Below, piece by piece: positions 33,191-43,924 of a DNA stretch of 64,000 nt (positions are counted from its first letter, which is position 1; each line of letters begins with the position of its first letter). The translations under genes and the position numbers were made by a program. The notes beneath the pieces are model-generated. The model was not told the origin of the DNA and ran no database searches. It saw only the letters and a list, made by a program, of their open reading frames with translations. This stretch comes from Planctomycetota bacterium (GTDB lineage Bacteria > Planctomycetota > PUPC01 > JACPCR01), in contig JAQBXN010000023.1 of assembly GCA_027625095.1 (NCBI GenBank), positions 18,764 to 82,763 of the forward strand, read 5' to 3'.

Positions 33191-34402
33191 ATGAAAAAGC
33201 TGAATCGCAGGACCTTCATCCACGGCACTCTTGGCCTCAGCGCAGCCACAGTTGCCGGCAATGCAGCGCTTTCCGGTTTTGGCCAAGAGACCAACGATAT
33301 TGCTCCGATACTTCCATCTGTAGACCGCAAAGACTACCGTGGGCCCAACGTCATCATCATTCGATTTGGTGGCGGCGTGCGTAGAAAAGAGACCATCGAG
33401 GCAGCCACCACCTACAGTCCTTTCCTTGTTCATGAGTTGATCCCGAAGGGCACGTTTTTTCCGAAGATGGAGATTGCACAGATCAAGGATTTGGCCACCA
33501 GCCATGGCGAAGGCACGCTCAATATCCTCACTGGCAAATACGGCCGGTATAAAGATGTCGGCGGCAGGTTGTTTGGTGCTCGGTTCGAAGCCAAGGTGCC
33601 GACAGTGTTCGAATATCTCCGCCGCTTTTACACGGTGCCCGAACATCAAACCCTGATCATCAACGGCGAGGATCGGATCGATGAGGAGTTTTATACCTTC
33701 AGCAATCATCACATGTTCGGCACAAATTTTCGCTCCAACGTGCTGAGCCTTTACCGGTTCAAAACCTTTCTCCTCGCGGAAAGAATCAGAGCCGGAGAAT
33801 TCGAAGGCAAGGAACTCGCAAAGAAGGAGGCGGAACTCGAAAAAATGAGCGCGCTCGATCACCGGGCCGAGACACCTGGGCAGTCACCCGAGATCCAGGC
33901 TTTCTGGAAAAACTGGAAACGGTACTACGGTATTACGGGCTTCGTTAACCCACGTGGGGATCGGCTGCTCACCGAGCTCACCATCCGGGCAATGAAACAG
34001 CTTCGGCCGCGCCTTGTACTCGTGAATTACAACGACTGCGACTATGTGCACTGGGGTAATGCCTCGCACTACACCCGCGGGATCTCGATCATGGATGAAG
34101 GACTCAAGGACATTTACGCCGCCGTACAGTCCGATGAAGAATATCGCGACAATACAGTCATTGTCGTCGTGCCGGATTGCGGACGCGACACGAATAGCTG
34201 TATCGAGGTTCCGTTCCAACATCACTTTGGGGGACGTTCCGCCCATGAGATTTTCGGGCTCTTCATTGGGCCGGGCTTCAAGCCGGGACAGATTGTCGAC
34301 CGCGTAGTTCAACAGGTGGACGTAGCGCAGACGATAGGTCATGCGATGGGGTTCAAGTGCGAATTCGCCGAGGGCAAGGTGTTGAGTGAGGCGATTGGAT
34401 GA
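33191..34402 (+). CDS. Tat-exported alkaline-phosphatase-superfamily (sulfatase/DUF1501-like) protein
   Basis: 403 residues starting with KKLNRRTFIHGTLGLSAATV, a twin-arginine signal; the ATG at 33191 is chosen over the longer frame from 33059 for that reason. Core motifs are NVIIIRFGGGVRR, LVLVNYNDCDYVHWG, SIMDEGLKDIY, VVVPDCGRDTN and HHFGGRSAHEIFGLFIGPG, i.e. the metal-binding scaffold of the alkaline phosphatase superfamily in the DUF1501-like style. Substrate unknown. The stop overlaps the start of the following membrane-protein gene by 4 nt. Confidence 0.8.
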   Translation: MKKLNRRTFIHGTLGLSAATVAGNAALSGFGQETNDIAPILPSVDRKDYRGPNVIIIRFGGGVRRKETIEAATTYSPFLVHELIPKGTFFPKMEIAQIKDLATSHGEGTLNILTGKYGRYKDVGGRLFGARFEAKVPTVFEYLRRFYTVPEHQTLIINGEDRIDEEFYTFSNHHMFGTNFRSNVLSLYRFKTFLLAERIRAGEFEGKELAKKEAELEKMSALDHRAETPGQSPEIQAFWKNWKRYYGITGFVNPRGDRLLTELTIRAMKQLRPRLVLVNYNDCDYVHWGNASHYTRGISIMDEGLKDIYAAVQSDEEYRDNTVIVVVPDCGRDTNSCIEVPFQHHFGGRSAHEIFGLFIGPGFKPGQIVDRVVQQVDVAQTIGHAMGFKCEFAEGKVLSEAIG

Positions 34403-35646
34403 GCAAAGAGGTTGGAACACAAAGCGAATCGCCGATAGTTCCTGCAGCAAGAGCGGGCTGCATCTGGCGTACTATTGTTCTGCTCTGGAAATACCTGGTT
34501 GGCGCATTATTTTGCGGCGGGTTGATACCTGCCGTCATGGTGGTCGGCTGGAGTTTGCGACTCGTTCAGCGACACGCACTCAGTCTTTGGTGGGAGAAGA
34601 GCCCGAGGAGCGGCAAGTTCCAGGATTTCATTCAGGCCCATGGCAAACTCTCGCGTCACTCCCATTGGCCCAACTGGTTTCTTCGTCAGAATTTTTTGCA
34701 GACGAGGCGCGAACTCGGATTGTTCCGTTCGCTGTTTCACTCATTGTGGACGAATATCCGAATCGGCTCGCTTGGAATTTTCAACACCTGGGTGCTCACG
34801 GCTCCCAGCGGTCTGCTGTGGGTGTTTGCCTGGTATTCCGGGTGGGATAATTCATTTAATAAGGGCTACGAGCAGTTCTGGGTCGGGCCGACGACAGCCT
34901 GGATCGGCATCATCATCTACATTGCAGTGATGCTTTATCTCCCTGCCGCACAGGCCCGGCAGGCAGTAACAGGCAACTGGCGTGCGTTTTATGATTTCGC
35001 ACTGATTCGCAAGATTGTTAAGAGACGCAGGTTGGCATTCCTGGTCCTCGCCGGACTTTATTCGGCTGTAGCACTGCCTGCATTTGTGATGCGCATTGCG
35101 CCGGCCGGTTTTGGTCTCAAATTGCCTGCTGAGATGACCCATCCGGAGCTCGTGAACTGGCTGCAAAATTATTACTTGTACTGTTCGTTTTACGTCTTCC
35201 CCGCCTATGTTTTCCTTCGCTTGGCGGCTGGTCGAATCTACGCGAACGCAATGGCCGAATTGTATGAAGCCGGAGAAGTACGACCCGAGGAGCTGGATGC
35301 ATTCGAACAAGGCATCTTCCGCGAAATGGATTTGCCCGGCGAACAGGCCAAGCCGGCCGGCATCGATGAGAATGCCAAAGGGTGTGTTGGGTTTTTTATG
35401 CGTCCGGGCATCGTGATCATCACAAGCGTTTTCTGGTTCAGTTTTGTTGCACAGATATTCGTTGCCCAGTTTGTTTCCTTCGATCCCATCGTGACCTGGA
35501 TAAATCAGCCGCTGGTTCAGATTCCAGCATTCGAATATGTCCCAGCCCATCTGAAGGGCGGAGTGAGGGGAACTGAATTTCCATTCATGCTGGCAGCTTT
35601 CTGGCTGATTACTGTGGTCACCAAACTCTTCCCCAGGCGAGACTGA
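34399..35646 (+). CDS. multi-pass membrane protein of unknown function
   Basis: 415 residues, ATGA overlap with the upstream gene. Hydrophobic segments are visible at about 30-50 (YLVGALFCGGLIPAVMVVGW), 125-145, 165-185, 210-230, 260-280, 335-355 and 395-410. Between the fifth and sixth lies a charged cytoplasmic loop (EAGEVRPEELDAFEQGIFRE). I do not recognise the family. The coupling suggests it works with the exported phosphatase-like protein. Confidence 0.75.
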   Translation: MSKEVGTQSESPIVPAARAGCIWRTIVLLWKYLVGALFCGGLIPAVMVVGWSLRLVQRHALSLWWEKSPRSGKFQDFIQAHGKLSRHSHWPNWFLRQNFLQTRRELGLFRSLFHSLWTNIRIGSLGIFNTWVLTAPSGLLWVFAWYSGWDNSFNKGYEQFWVGPTTAWIGIIIYIAVMLYLPAAQARQAVTGNWRAFYDFALIRKIVKRRRLAFLVLAGLYSAVALPAFVMRIAPAGFGLKLPAEMTHPELVNWLQNYYLYCSFYVFPAYVFLRLAAGRIYANAMAELYEAGEVRPEELDAFEQGIFREMDLPGEQAKPAGIDENAKGCVGFFMRPGIVIITSVFWFSFVAQIFVAQFVSFDPIVTWINQPLVQIPAFEYVPAHLKGGVRGTEFPFMLAAFWLITVVTKLFPRRD

Positions 35647-35717
35647 TTGACATGGTCCGCGGGGTTGATTACTTCGCGCGCCAATCTGGCTTGAAAACCA
35701 ACCACAGGACCAAAATT

Positions 35718-36968
35718 ATGAGTAACAAGATTCGCATCGGCGTCATTGGTGTTGGCCGCGGCCAGAGTTTTGCCTCGGCGGCGACTGACGTCGTGGGCAT
35801 GGAACTGGTCGCAATCTGTGACCACTGGGAAGAGAAACTCAAGGCCGTCGGCGAGAAATTCAACGTGGCCACCTATACGGACTACGACAAGTTTCTCGAG
35901 CACGACATGGATGCGGTGATCCTTGCGAACTATTTCCATCAGCACGGCCCGTTCGCTGTCAAAGCGCTCAAAGCGGGCAAGCATGTGATGAGCGAGACTG
36001 CGTCAAACACCACCCTTGCCGAAGGCGTGGCGCTCTGCCGGACGGTGGAGGAGACGGGACTGACTTACATGCTTGCGGAGAATTATCCGTTCACCGCGTT
36101 TAATCAGGAGATGCGGCGGGTTTACCAGTCCGGAGAGATTGGCGAAGTGACCTATGCCGAGGGGGAATACAATCATCCGATGACGCCGCGCTCGAGCCTG
36201 AGCATCTCACCGGGCACGAATCACTGGCGCAACTGGATTCCATCTACCTATTACTGCACGCACGCGCTGGCACCTCTTGTCTACATCACCGGAGAGAGAG
36301 TCGTCAGGGTCAATGGTCTTTCCATAGCCAATGACGAGGTTACCCGCCAATATGTCAGAAAGGGAGATCCGGGATCAGTCATTTTGTGTCGTACAGGCAA
36401 CGGAGCGGTTTTCAGGATTTTCGGACTCTGCCTGCCCGGACACAGCAATTGGTATCGCGTGCACGGCTCACATGGTGCGATGGAACTTGCACGCGGCTCA
36501 GGATACTTCGGCTCAGGCCAGGTAAGGGTCTGGCACGAAGAGTGGGATCAGAAGCCTGGTCAGTTGAGAGAACAGGTCTACTCACCAGATTGGCCGGAGC
36601 ACGGTGATCTCGCCCGAAAGGCTGGACATGGTGGAGGCGATTTCTGGACTAACTTTCATTTTGCTAACGCGATCAGATCCGGCGAACCACCGTTCCTGGA
36701 TGTCTATCGCGGGGTGGAGATGTCATCCGTCGGTATTATTGCGTGGAAGAGCGCGCTCAAAGAAGGGACGCCAATCGAAGTGCCTGATTTCAGGGACGAG
36801 GAAAGTCGAAAGGCATACGAAAACGATCACTGGTCGCCCTGGCCAGAGCACGCGGGGCCTGGCCAGCCGCCTGCCGGAAGTTCAAAATCGAAACCGACTA
36901 AAGAGGCCCTCGAGTTGGCCCGGCAAGTTTGGACGGAGGGCGGCTACAAAGGCGAGGACATGGTCTGA
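35718..36968 (+). CDS. Gfo/Idh/MocA family oxidoreductase, cytoplasmic
   Basis: 416 residues with no signal peptide; ATG at 35718 directly before the Rossmann motif IGVIGVGRGQSF. The usual 'EKP' catalytic motif is replaced by SETASNTTLAEG, so the Lys of the family is missing at this place. The C-terminal domain includes HWRNWIPSTYYCTHALAPLVY and is followed by a long C-terminal part (WSPWPEHAGPGQP). Likely acts on a sugar or cyclitol; the neighbour at 37021 is an epimerase-like SDR, so a shared pathway is plausible. Confidence 0.88.
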   Translation: MSNKIRIGVIGVGRGQSFASAATDVVGMELVAICDHWEEKLKAVGEKFNVATYTDYDKFLEHDMDAVILANYFHQHGPFAVKALKAGKHVMSETASNTTLAEGVALCRTVEETGLTYMLAENYPFTAFNQEMRRVYQSGEIGEVTYAEGEYNHPMTPRSSLSISPGTNHWRNWIPSTYYCTHALAPLVYITGERVVRVNGLSIANDEVTRQYVRKGDPGSVILCRTGNGAVFRIFGLCLPGHSNWYRVHGSHGAMELARGSGYFGSGQVRVWHEEWDQKPGQLREQVYSPDWPEHGDLARKAGHGGGDFWTNFHFANAIRSGEPPFLDVYRGVEMSSVGIIAWKSALKEGTPIEVPDFRDEESRKAYENDHWSPWPEHAGPGQPPAGSSKSKPTKEALELARQVWTEGGYKGEDMV

Positions 36969-36978
36969 GTATCAGAAG

Positions 36979-37018
36979 CAGGATTCAGGATTCAAAATTC
37001 AAGATTCAGAGGTTCAGA
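36979..37018. repeat. GATTCA-type short tandem repeat in a leader
   Basis: CAGGATTCAGGATTCA, AAATTCAAGATTCA and GAGGTTCAGAAG units directly before the ATG of the SDR gene; no Shine-Dalgarno other than AGAAG. Confidence 0.5.
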
Positions 37019-37020
37019 AG

Positions 37021-37743
37021 ATGAAGGTTTTGATTTTGGGCGCTGGGGGGCCCGTGGCGGTTTCAGGAATAGAAGCGTTCGAAGGCAGACACGAGCTGCG
37101 ATTAACGGATCTGCTCCCTCTTGAATCCGAGGAACATGAAACTATGCAGGTGGATGTCACCAACCCGCAGCAGGTACTGGATGCTGCAGAGGGCATGGAT
37201 GCGATCATCAATTGCACCGTCATGCGGCCACACCCTACGCTGGCCTGGGATGTTAATTTGCGCGGGTCCTATAACGCTCTGAAAGCTGCAGCACATCATG
37301 GCATCAAGCGGTTTATCCATACCGGCCCCATCGCGATGTGGGGGCGATCGCCGGGCAGTTACCTCTATGATTTCGACGTGGATGAATCCGCTCCGCCGAG
37401 GCCGGGCACGAATTTGTATTTCATCACTAAGTATCTAGGGCTCGAAGCATGCAAGGCATTTGCAGACCGTTACAACATGCAGGTGATTGCGTTTCACTAT
37501 AACGGATTCGGAGACCGTAGAGGCTTCGCGGGAGGAACCATCCCGTTCGCCGCTCATCCTGAAGATGTTGGCCAGGCGTTCCGGCTCGGCCTGGAAGTCG
37601 AAAACCTGCCGAGCAACTTCGAACTTTTCCACATTTCGAGCCGTTATACCCACGGACAGTTCCCGACTACCAAAGCTGAAGAGTTACTCGGCTTTGTGCC
37701 GAAACACGATTTCTCGAAACTTTATCTGCGCGTTGAGGATTGA
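37021..37743 (+). CDS. NAD-dependent epimerase/dehydratase (extended-SDR-like)
   Basis: 240 residues from ATG 37021. N-terminal nucleotide-binding motif VLILGAGGPVAVSGIEAF (a variant of GxxGxxG), INCTVMRPHPTLAWDVNLRGS, then RFIHTGPIAMWG and the active-site-like YFITKYLGLEAC (YxxxK). It is shorter than typical 310-residue epimerases. Likely acts on a nucleotide- or free-sugar substrate in one pathway with the upstream Gfo/Idh enzyme. Confidence 0.85.
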   Translation: MKVLILGAGGPVAVSGIEAFEGRHELRLTDLLPLESEEHETMQVDVTNPQQVLDAAEGMDAIINCTVMRPHPTLAWDVNLRGSYNALKAAAHHGIKRFIHTGPIAMWGRSPGSYLYDFDVDESAPPRPGTNLYFITKYLGLEACKAFADRYNMQVIAFHYNGFGDRRGFAGGTIPFAAHPEDVGQAFRLGLEVENLPSNFELFHISSRYTHGQFPTTKAEELLGFVPKHDFSKLYLRVED

Positions 37744-37826
37744 CAGAACCGCACATGGCGACTTGAGCCTGTTGAACATTTATGTCTCCTCCTGAGAACC
37801 CTGACTTTCAATAAAGGAAACCATCT

Positions 37827-39092
37827 ATGATCCATTTCAATCCACTTAAGCTACTTGCTGTTTCTGCCTGCTTCATGACTGTTACCGTGGCCAACGATTG
37901 GCCCACTTGGCGTGGTGTGAAACGTGACGGTATTTCGCATGAAACCGGGCTGCTGAAACAGTGGCCTGAAGGTGGGCCGAAGCTCCTCTGGAAAACGCAG
38001 GGACTGGGGAACGGCATGTCCAGCGTCGCGGTACTGGGCGACCGCATCTACACCATAGGATCGGTAGGCAAAGACGCTGCAATGATTGGGCTCAGTCTTG
38101 ACGGAGGATCTGTTCTTTGGACGACACCTGTCGGACCCGGCGGTGCGCCTAATGGCACGCCGACTGCCGACCCCGACACAGGCATGGTATATGGCCTGAG
38201 CAAGTCAGGTGATTTCATCTGCGTGGAAGGCGCAACGGGCAAGGAAGTCTGGAAAAAGAATTTTGGCCAAGATTACGCCGGCAAGATGATGTCCGGCTGG
38301 GGTTATTCGGAATCTCCCCTGATTGATGGCGATCGCCTGCTGTGCACACCGGGAGGCCCAGAGGCCATGATTGTTGCTCTTAACAAAAAGACCGGCGAAT
38401 TGATCTGGAAAACCAGCGCGCCCGACTTAGGTAGTCGAGGCAGGGATGGTGCTGGATATTCGTCCATCGTGATCAGCCAGGCCGCAGAAACGAAACAGTA
38501 TATCCAGCTCACGGGCCGCGGCGTCATCAGCGTGGCTGCGGATGACGGCCGCCTGCTCTGGAACTATGGCAAGGTAGCGAACGGCACTGCCAACGTCCCG
38601 ACGCCGTTAATTAAGGGCGACCACGTATTCTGTTCGAGCGGTTATGGGGATGGTGGCAGCGCGCTCCTGAAGATTTCCAAAAAGGAGGACGGCTCTTTCG
38701 AGGCAACAGAAGTCTATTATTACCCGGCGAACAAACTTCAGAATCATCATGGGGGACTGGTCCTGCTCGGCGACTACATTTATGGCGGGCACGGACACAA
38801 TCAGGGGATGCCCTTCTGCATGCACATGCTGACCGGGGAGATCAAATGGCTGCACAAGAGCGATGACATTTCCAAAGGAAAATCCGCCGCCGTCGTTTGC
38901 GCGGACGGCCACCTTGTTTTCAGGTATGAGAGCGGCCTGGTAAAGCTCATCGAAGCCACTCCTGATGAGTATCGCGACAAGGGCAGTTTCTCGATTCAGA
39001 ACCGGGGCCCAAGCTGGCCGCATCCAGTTATCGCCGGCGGCAAACTGTATTTGAGAAATGGGGATGAATTGCTGGTGTACGGAGTGAAATAA
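37827..39092 (+). CDS. exported PQQ-like beta-propeller protein
   Basis: 421 residues with signal peptide (MIHFNPLKLLAVSACFMTVTVA). Starts with DWPTWRGVKRDGIS, the typical opening of planctomycete outer-membrane PQQ-like proteins, and contains WTTPVGPGG, WKTSAPDLGSRG, and repeated blades such as ALNKKTGELIWKTS and MLTGEIKWLHKSDD. PQQ cofactor residues for a dehydrogenase are not evident, so a binding or scaffold role is more likely. AAAGGA precedes the ATG. Confidence 0.9.
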   Translation: MIHFNPLKLLAVSACFMTVTVANDWPTWRGVKRDGISHETGLLKQWPEGGPKLLWKTQGLGNGMSSVAVLGDRIYTIGSVGKDAAMIGLSLDGGSVLWTTPVGPGGAPNGTPTADPDTGMVYGLSKSGDFICVEGATGKEVWKKNFGQDYAGKMMSGWGYSESPLIDGDRLLCTPGGPEAMIVALNKKTGELIWKTSAPDLGSRGRDGAGYSSIVISQAAETKQYIQLTGRGVISVAADDGRLLWNYGKVANGTANVPTPLIKGDHVFCSSGYGDGGSALLKISKKEDGSFEATEVYYYPANKLQNHHGGLVLLGDYIYGGHGHNQGMPFCMHMLTGEIKWLHKSDDISKGKSAAVVCADGHLVFRYESGLVKLIEATPDEYRDKGSFSIQNRGPSWPHPVIAGGKLYLRNGDELLVYGVK

Positions 39093-39166
39093 CGGGCACA
39101 CCAGTCTCCATCTCAATCGGGCGCCCGACGAAAACCTGCCCGACCCTCCGGCCGCGCCCTGAATTC

Positions 39167-41668
39167 TTGCGAGCCATCAATCTGATTAGCGATCTCTCTT
39201 CTGACCAGTGGAAAACTCTGCGGGCGGCCTTCCTGACAGCAACGGTCATGGCTGTTATTGGCTGCAAGACGCAACACCGTTATCCCCCGGATGGCATCGG
39301 CAAGTGTCGATTCGTTAAGACCCAAGATTCGGTCGGGCTCTCGAATGGGCTTGTCGAGTTGCGATTCAGTGCTTCCACGGGGGCCCTGGTAAGCCTGAAG
39401 AATCTGGCCACCGGCGATGAGTATCTGAAAGGGGCCGGTGGTGACGGGAATCCATTCCGGGGCTACGTCGATACTAAGAGTATGCCTCCGGACTCCAATC
39501 TTGGCTGGGCCGCTTCGGCCAGGGACGTTGAAGGGAGTATGGGCGGGCAACTGGCCGATCCACGTGACTGCAAACTAATTCACTTCTCTTGCAAAAGGGT
39601 TCGGCAGGGCGGCGAGCTCTGTCTGGAACTCCAACATGATCAAACAGGTCTACTCTTTGAGCTGAAAGTCACACTGACGGATCACGATGTTGCTGTCGAT
39701 ACCAAACTATCGGTGAAGAATTCTGGAAAGGCGGCCCCGACACTGATGACCGCATTTCCTTATTTCACCGGGCTTTCGCTTGGCGCTGACCCAAAAACCA
39801 ATCTCGGAATCCGCATGTTCGGGCAAGGCCTGTCTGACGAGCCCGCCTGGATCAACAGCGGCGGCTCTTACGGCTATCAGGTATCCATGCAGTGGCAGTC
39901 GGTCTACGAGAGTTCGCTCGACGAAGGGCTCGCTTTCATCGTGATGGACCCGGAGGTCCGAACGAAGATCCTCCGGCGATTTGCGGGTGGCGGGATGTCG
40001 GCGCTTTACTTTCCAGCGAAAACCTTAAGGCCAGGCGAAAAGATTGAATACCCGCCCGTCCAGCTCCTTATTCATCAGGGCGACTGGAAATTTGCCGCAC
40101 ACCGTTACCGCGAGTGGTTCGCTAAGACTTTCAAGCCGCGCGTCTCACCTGAATGGTGGAGCGAAGTAGACATCATGAACAGCCTTTGGATTCCCCGTCC
40201 CGAGGCCGTGGAAACCTCAAAGAAAGGCGGACACGGAATCAGATCTTTTCGTGAGTTGCCCGGCCCCTACTACCTCCGCAACCAGGTCGACCTGTTCGAA
40301 TGGGCGATGTACTGGGACGGGATGCGCCAGCACCCCGAATCGTTCGGGGCATTCGGGCCGGATGGTTCTTACCATCCGCGCCAGGATCTCGGTGGTGCAG
40401 ATGCCATGCGTGACGCCATCGGAGAAATTCACCGAGTCGGTCGCCGGGCCATGCTCTACGTGGCCGGACGAGGACTGCATCGGACAAGTGATTTGTTCGC
40501 AGGCCTGAAGGACGGCGTGCACGTAAACGCGCAGGGCAAGGAGTCTCGGCACGGGGACGATATGTTTATGTGCCCCGGCTATGTGCCGTGGCAGGACCAA
40601 CTCGCTCGCTCCTGCCGTCGCCTGTTGAAGGAGACTGGAGCGGATGGCATTCGCCTCGACGAACTGGGGATGCCGTTTTCCCCCTGCTTCAGTGGGGCCC
40701 ATCCCCATGAGAATCCGTTCGACGGGCTTCGCTGGAATCGGGAGCTCCTCCGGAAAGTTCGGAAAGCGATCGATGAGGTCAACCCGCAAGCGATCCTGAC
40801 CACCGAATATTTCTGCGACTACTTTAACGAATCGACAAACGGCGCTTTGCTGATGGTCTATCCCGGACACGGTCTTGAGCCGATGCGCATCGCCATTCCC
40901 ACCTATCGTGGATCGGGCTACCATCCGGGCGCGATCGAGACCGGCATGAACGGTTGGATCGGAGGCTCCGTGGAGGCGAAACGGAGATCGTTCCCGTGGG
41001 CCGGCCAGCCCGGCTTTCCTGCGAAGCCTGAAAACTTCGGCGATGACCGCGGCAAAATTCTCCGCTGGCACGAACTGCGCCCCACCTTCCTCGCTGCCCT
41101 CTGGCACGGCGAAGTCTACGATTCTGTTCCATTTGCTCCGGAGGACGGCGAATGGATCGGTCGTTTATGGAAGGCCACGAACTATTCGCTTCTGCTGGGT
41201 GGACATCTGGACGGCACTCCATTGTCCGGGCCGACAAGGATCCGTCTGCCTGGCCTGCCCGCGAACCTGAGCCATGCCTTCGAGTTCGATACCGAAACGC
41301 TTGCTCTTAAAAGAACTGAACTGACTCGAGTGGGCGGCCAAACCGACGTGGAGGTTACGGCCGCCTTCAGCGCGGTTCTGTTTCCGAGCCCGAGTTGTCC
41401 ACCGCTGGTGCAGATCGAAGGCGAGTTACCCACACTCAAGCAGGGCACCACCACTGAAATCCTGTGCCGCGCCTTTACGCCCTGGTCATCGAAGAGGAAC
41501 CAACTCATCGAAATCAAAATCCCCGGACTGAACGTCGAACCAACAAGCTTCCGCCTTCCGGCACATGTGCGAGTGACTGTTCCACCAGACGCCCAGCCCG
41601 GAAACTATTACCTCAAGGTAAGCGGCGACTGCCTGCCGCTGAAGCGATGGCTGAAGGTCGAGAGGTGA
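39167..41668 (+). CDS. DUF6259-like glycosidase-type lipoprotein
   Basis: 833 residues. A TTG start gives a lipoprotein signal ending in VMAVIGC (lipobox Cys about residue 33). Residues about 45-300 are a beta domain (SVGLSNGLVELRFSASTGAL), followed by a TIM-barrel-like part with GADGIRLDELGMPFSPCF and ILTTEYFCDYFNES, and a C-terminal beta domain. The RLDELG and TEYF motifs resemble the acid/nucleophile positions of alpha-glycosidase clans (GH-like, DUF6259). Probably an outer-membrane-anchored polysaccharide enzyme. The TTG start is tentative. Confidence 0.72.
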   Translation: MRAINLISDLSSDQWKTLRAAFLTATVMAVIGCKTQHRYPPDGIGKCRFVKTQDSVGLSNGLVELRFSASTGALVSLKNLATGDEYLKGAGGDGNPFRGYVDTKSMPPDSNLGWAASARDVEGSMGGQLADPRDCKLIHFSCKRVRQGGELCLELQHDQTGLLFELKVTLTDHDVAVDTKLSVKNSGKAAPTLMTAFPYFTGLSLGADPKTNLGIRMFGQGLSDEPAWINSGGSYGYQVSMQWQSVYESSLDEGLAFIVMDPEVRTKILRRFAGGGMSALYFPAKTLRPGEKIEYPPVQLLIHQGDWKFAAHRYREWFAKTFKPRVSPEWWSEVDIMNSLWIPRPEAVETSKKGGHGIRSFRELPGPYYLRNQVDLFEWAMYWDGMRQHPESFGAFGPDGSYHPRQDLGGADAMRDAIGEIHRVGRRAMLYVAGRGLHRTSDLFAGLKDGVHVNAQGKESRHGDDMFMCPGYVPWQDQLARSCRRLLKETGADGIRLDELGMPFSPCFSGAHPHENPFDGLRWNRELLRKVRKAIDEVNPQAILTTEYFCDYFNESTNGALLMVYPGHGLEPMRIAIPTYRGSGYHPGAIETGMNGWIGGSVEAKRRSFPWAGQPGFPAKPENFGDDRGKILRWHELRPTFLAALWHGEVYDSVPFAPEDGEWIGRLWKATNYSLLLGGHLDGTPLSGPTRIRLPGLPANLSHAFEFDTETLALKRTELTRVGGQTDVEVTAAFSAVLFPSPSCPPLVQIEGELPTLKQGTTTEILCRAFTPWSSKRNQLIEIKIPGLNVEPTSFRLPAHVRVTVPPDAQPGNYYLKVSGDCLPLKRWLKVER

Positions 41669-41679
41669 GCGACATGGGA

Positions 41680-41728
41680 GTCGCCTCACCATTTCTGGTC
41701 TTCGCCCCGTGAAGTGGTGAGTGGCGAC
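41680..41728. repeat. imperfect hairpin after the lipoprotein gene
   Basis: GTCGCCTCACCA (41680-41691) pairs with TGGTGA-GT-GGCGAC (41715-41728), leaving a 23-nt loop. It may stop transcription before the MoxR operon but lacks a T-run. Confidence 0.4.
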
Positions 41729-41840
41729 CACAAGTTGAATCACGAAATGTTCAGCTTACTATGCCTTCGCATTTGGGAGACTGCAGGGCTTGGGCGTCCG
41801 CAATCCAAAATCTTAAAAGTTCCGTCAGGCTTTTCAGAAC

Positions 41841-41858
41841 GGCAACCATTGTTGCCGG
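41841..41858. repeat. CGGCAAC-CATT-GTTGCCG hairpin
   Basis: Perfect 7-bp stem with a 4-nt loop, with a second GTTGCC/GGCAAC half-site nearby, 83 nt before the MoxR ATG. Could be a leader element of the long operon; function unknown. Confidence 0.4.
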
Positions 41859-41940
41859 GGGCAGCACGCTTGCCGGCAACTCTGGCGAATTGATGACCCG
41901 CTTTTTGCTGCGTCGTCGTATTGAAAAATCAGGAGTGAAA

Positions 41941-42952
<1,012 letters not shown>

Positions 42953-42954
<2 letters not shown>

Positions 42955-43004
42955 TACGTAATACGTAATACGTAATACGTAATACGTATTACGTATTACG
43001 TATC
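42953..43004. repeat. TACGTAA palindrome
   Basis: 52-nt near-perfect palindrome: 22-bp arms (GATACGTAATACGTAATACG and continuation), two mismatching bases in the centre, made of TACGTAA units. It begins inside the MoxR stop codon (TGATAC) and fills the junction with the DUF58 gene. Confidence 0.9.
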
Positions 43005-43024
43005 AACCATAATCCATCTCTTCG

Positions 43025-43924
43025 ATGCCTGTAGGCGATTCCCACTATCTTGATCCGGACATCCTTCGACAGCTCCCCAACATGGAGCTGTTGGCCAGGC
43101 GGCTCGTGGAGGGACTATTCGTCGGATACCACAAAAGCCCGTTCTTCGGATACAGTGTTGAGTTCGTCGACCACCGTGAATACGTTCGGGGCGACGATGT
43201 GCGCAACATCGACTGGCGGGTCTGGGCGCGCAAGAACAAGTACTACATCAAGCGCTTCGAGATGGAGAGCCAACTCAAGGCGCAGATCATTCTCGATACG
43301 TCCAAATCCATGGACTATGGCGAGGGCCGGCTCACCAAGCTGCAGTACGCTTCATACCTTGCCGCCAGCCTGGTCTATATGGTCATTCATCAGAACGACA
43401 TGGCGGGATTGGTAACCTTCGACGGTGAAATCAAGACCTACCTGCCACCACGCGGGTCTCGTTCGCACATGCGAGCCATCTTGAAGGTTCTGGAAAATGT
43501 TCAGCCCGGGCCGGCTACTAACGTGCCACAAGTCTGTCATCACCTGGCTGAAACGATGAAGGCCAGGAGCATGGTCATTCTCATCAGCGACCTCCTCGAT
43601 GATGAAGAGGAGATCATTAATGCGCTTCGCCATTTCCAGCACAGGAAGCACGACGTTGTTGTCTTTCACGTGCTCGACGACAGCGAGCTGGATTTGCCGT
43701 TCGAAGAGCTGTCGAATTTCCGGGATCTTGAAAGCGGCCGCCGGGTGGCAGTCGATCCCGCAACTTTCCGGGGCGAGTACCGCAATCGAGTCTCAGAATT
43801 TTGTGAATCTCTCAAGTCCGGCTGCCGGCAGACGGACATCGATTACATGCTGCTTCGGTCTTCCGCCCCCATTGAGACCGCTCTAACCGAATACCTGCAT
43901 TTCCGCGCCCGGAGGTCTCGTTGA
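43025..43924 (+). CDS. DUF58 domain-containing VWA-like protein
   Basis: 299 residues with HREYVRGDDVRNIDWRVWAR (DUF58 core), MESQLKAQIILDTSKSM (MIDAS DxSxS) and ILKVLENVQPGPATN. DUF58 proteins are usual MoxR clients. No ribosome site is visible because the palindrome occupies the leader. The stop overlaps the TTG start of the next gene. Confidence 0.93.
   Translation: MPVGDSHYLDPDILRQLPNMELLARRLVEGLFVGYHKSPFFGYSVEFVDHREYVRGDDVRNIDWRVWARKNKYYIKRFEMESQLKAQIILDTSKSMDYGEGRLTKLQYASYLAASLVYMVIHQNDMAGLVTFDGEIKTYLPPRGSRSHMRAILKVLENVQPGPATNVPQVCHHLAETMKARSMVILISDLLDDEEEIINALRHFQHRKHDVVVFHVLDDSELDLPFEELSNFRDLESGRRVAVDPATFRGEYRNRVSEFCESLKSGCRQTDIDYMLLRSSAPIETALTEYLHFRARRSR

Noticed and set aside
40217..41107. 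296-codon minus-strand frame
   Set aside because: Antisense shadow of the glycosidase-like lipoprotein gene; Arg/Gly-rich with no motif.
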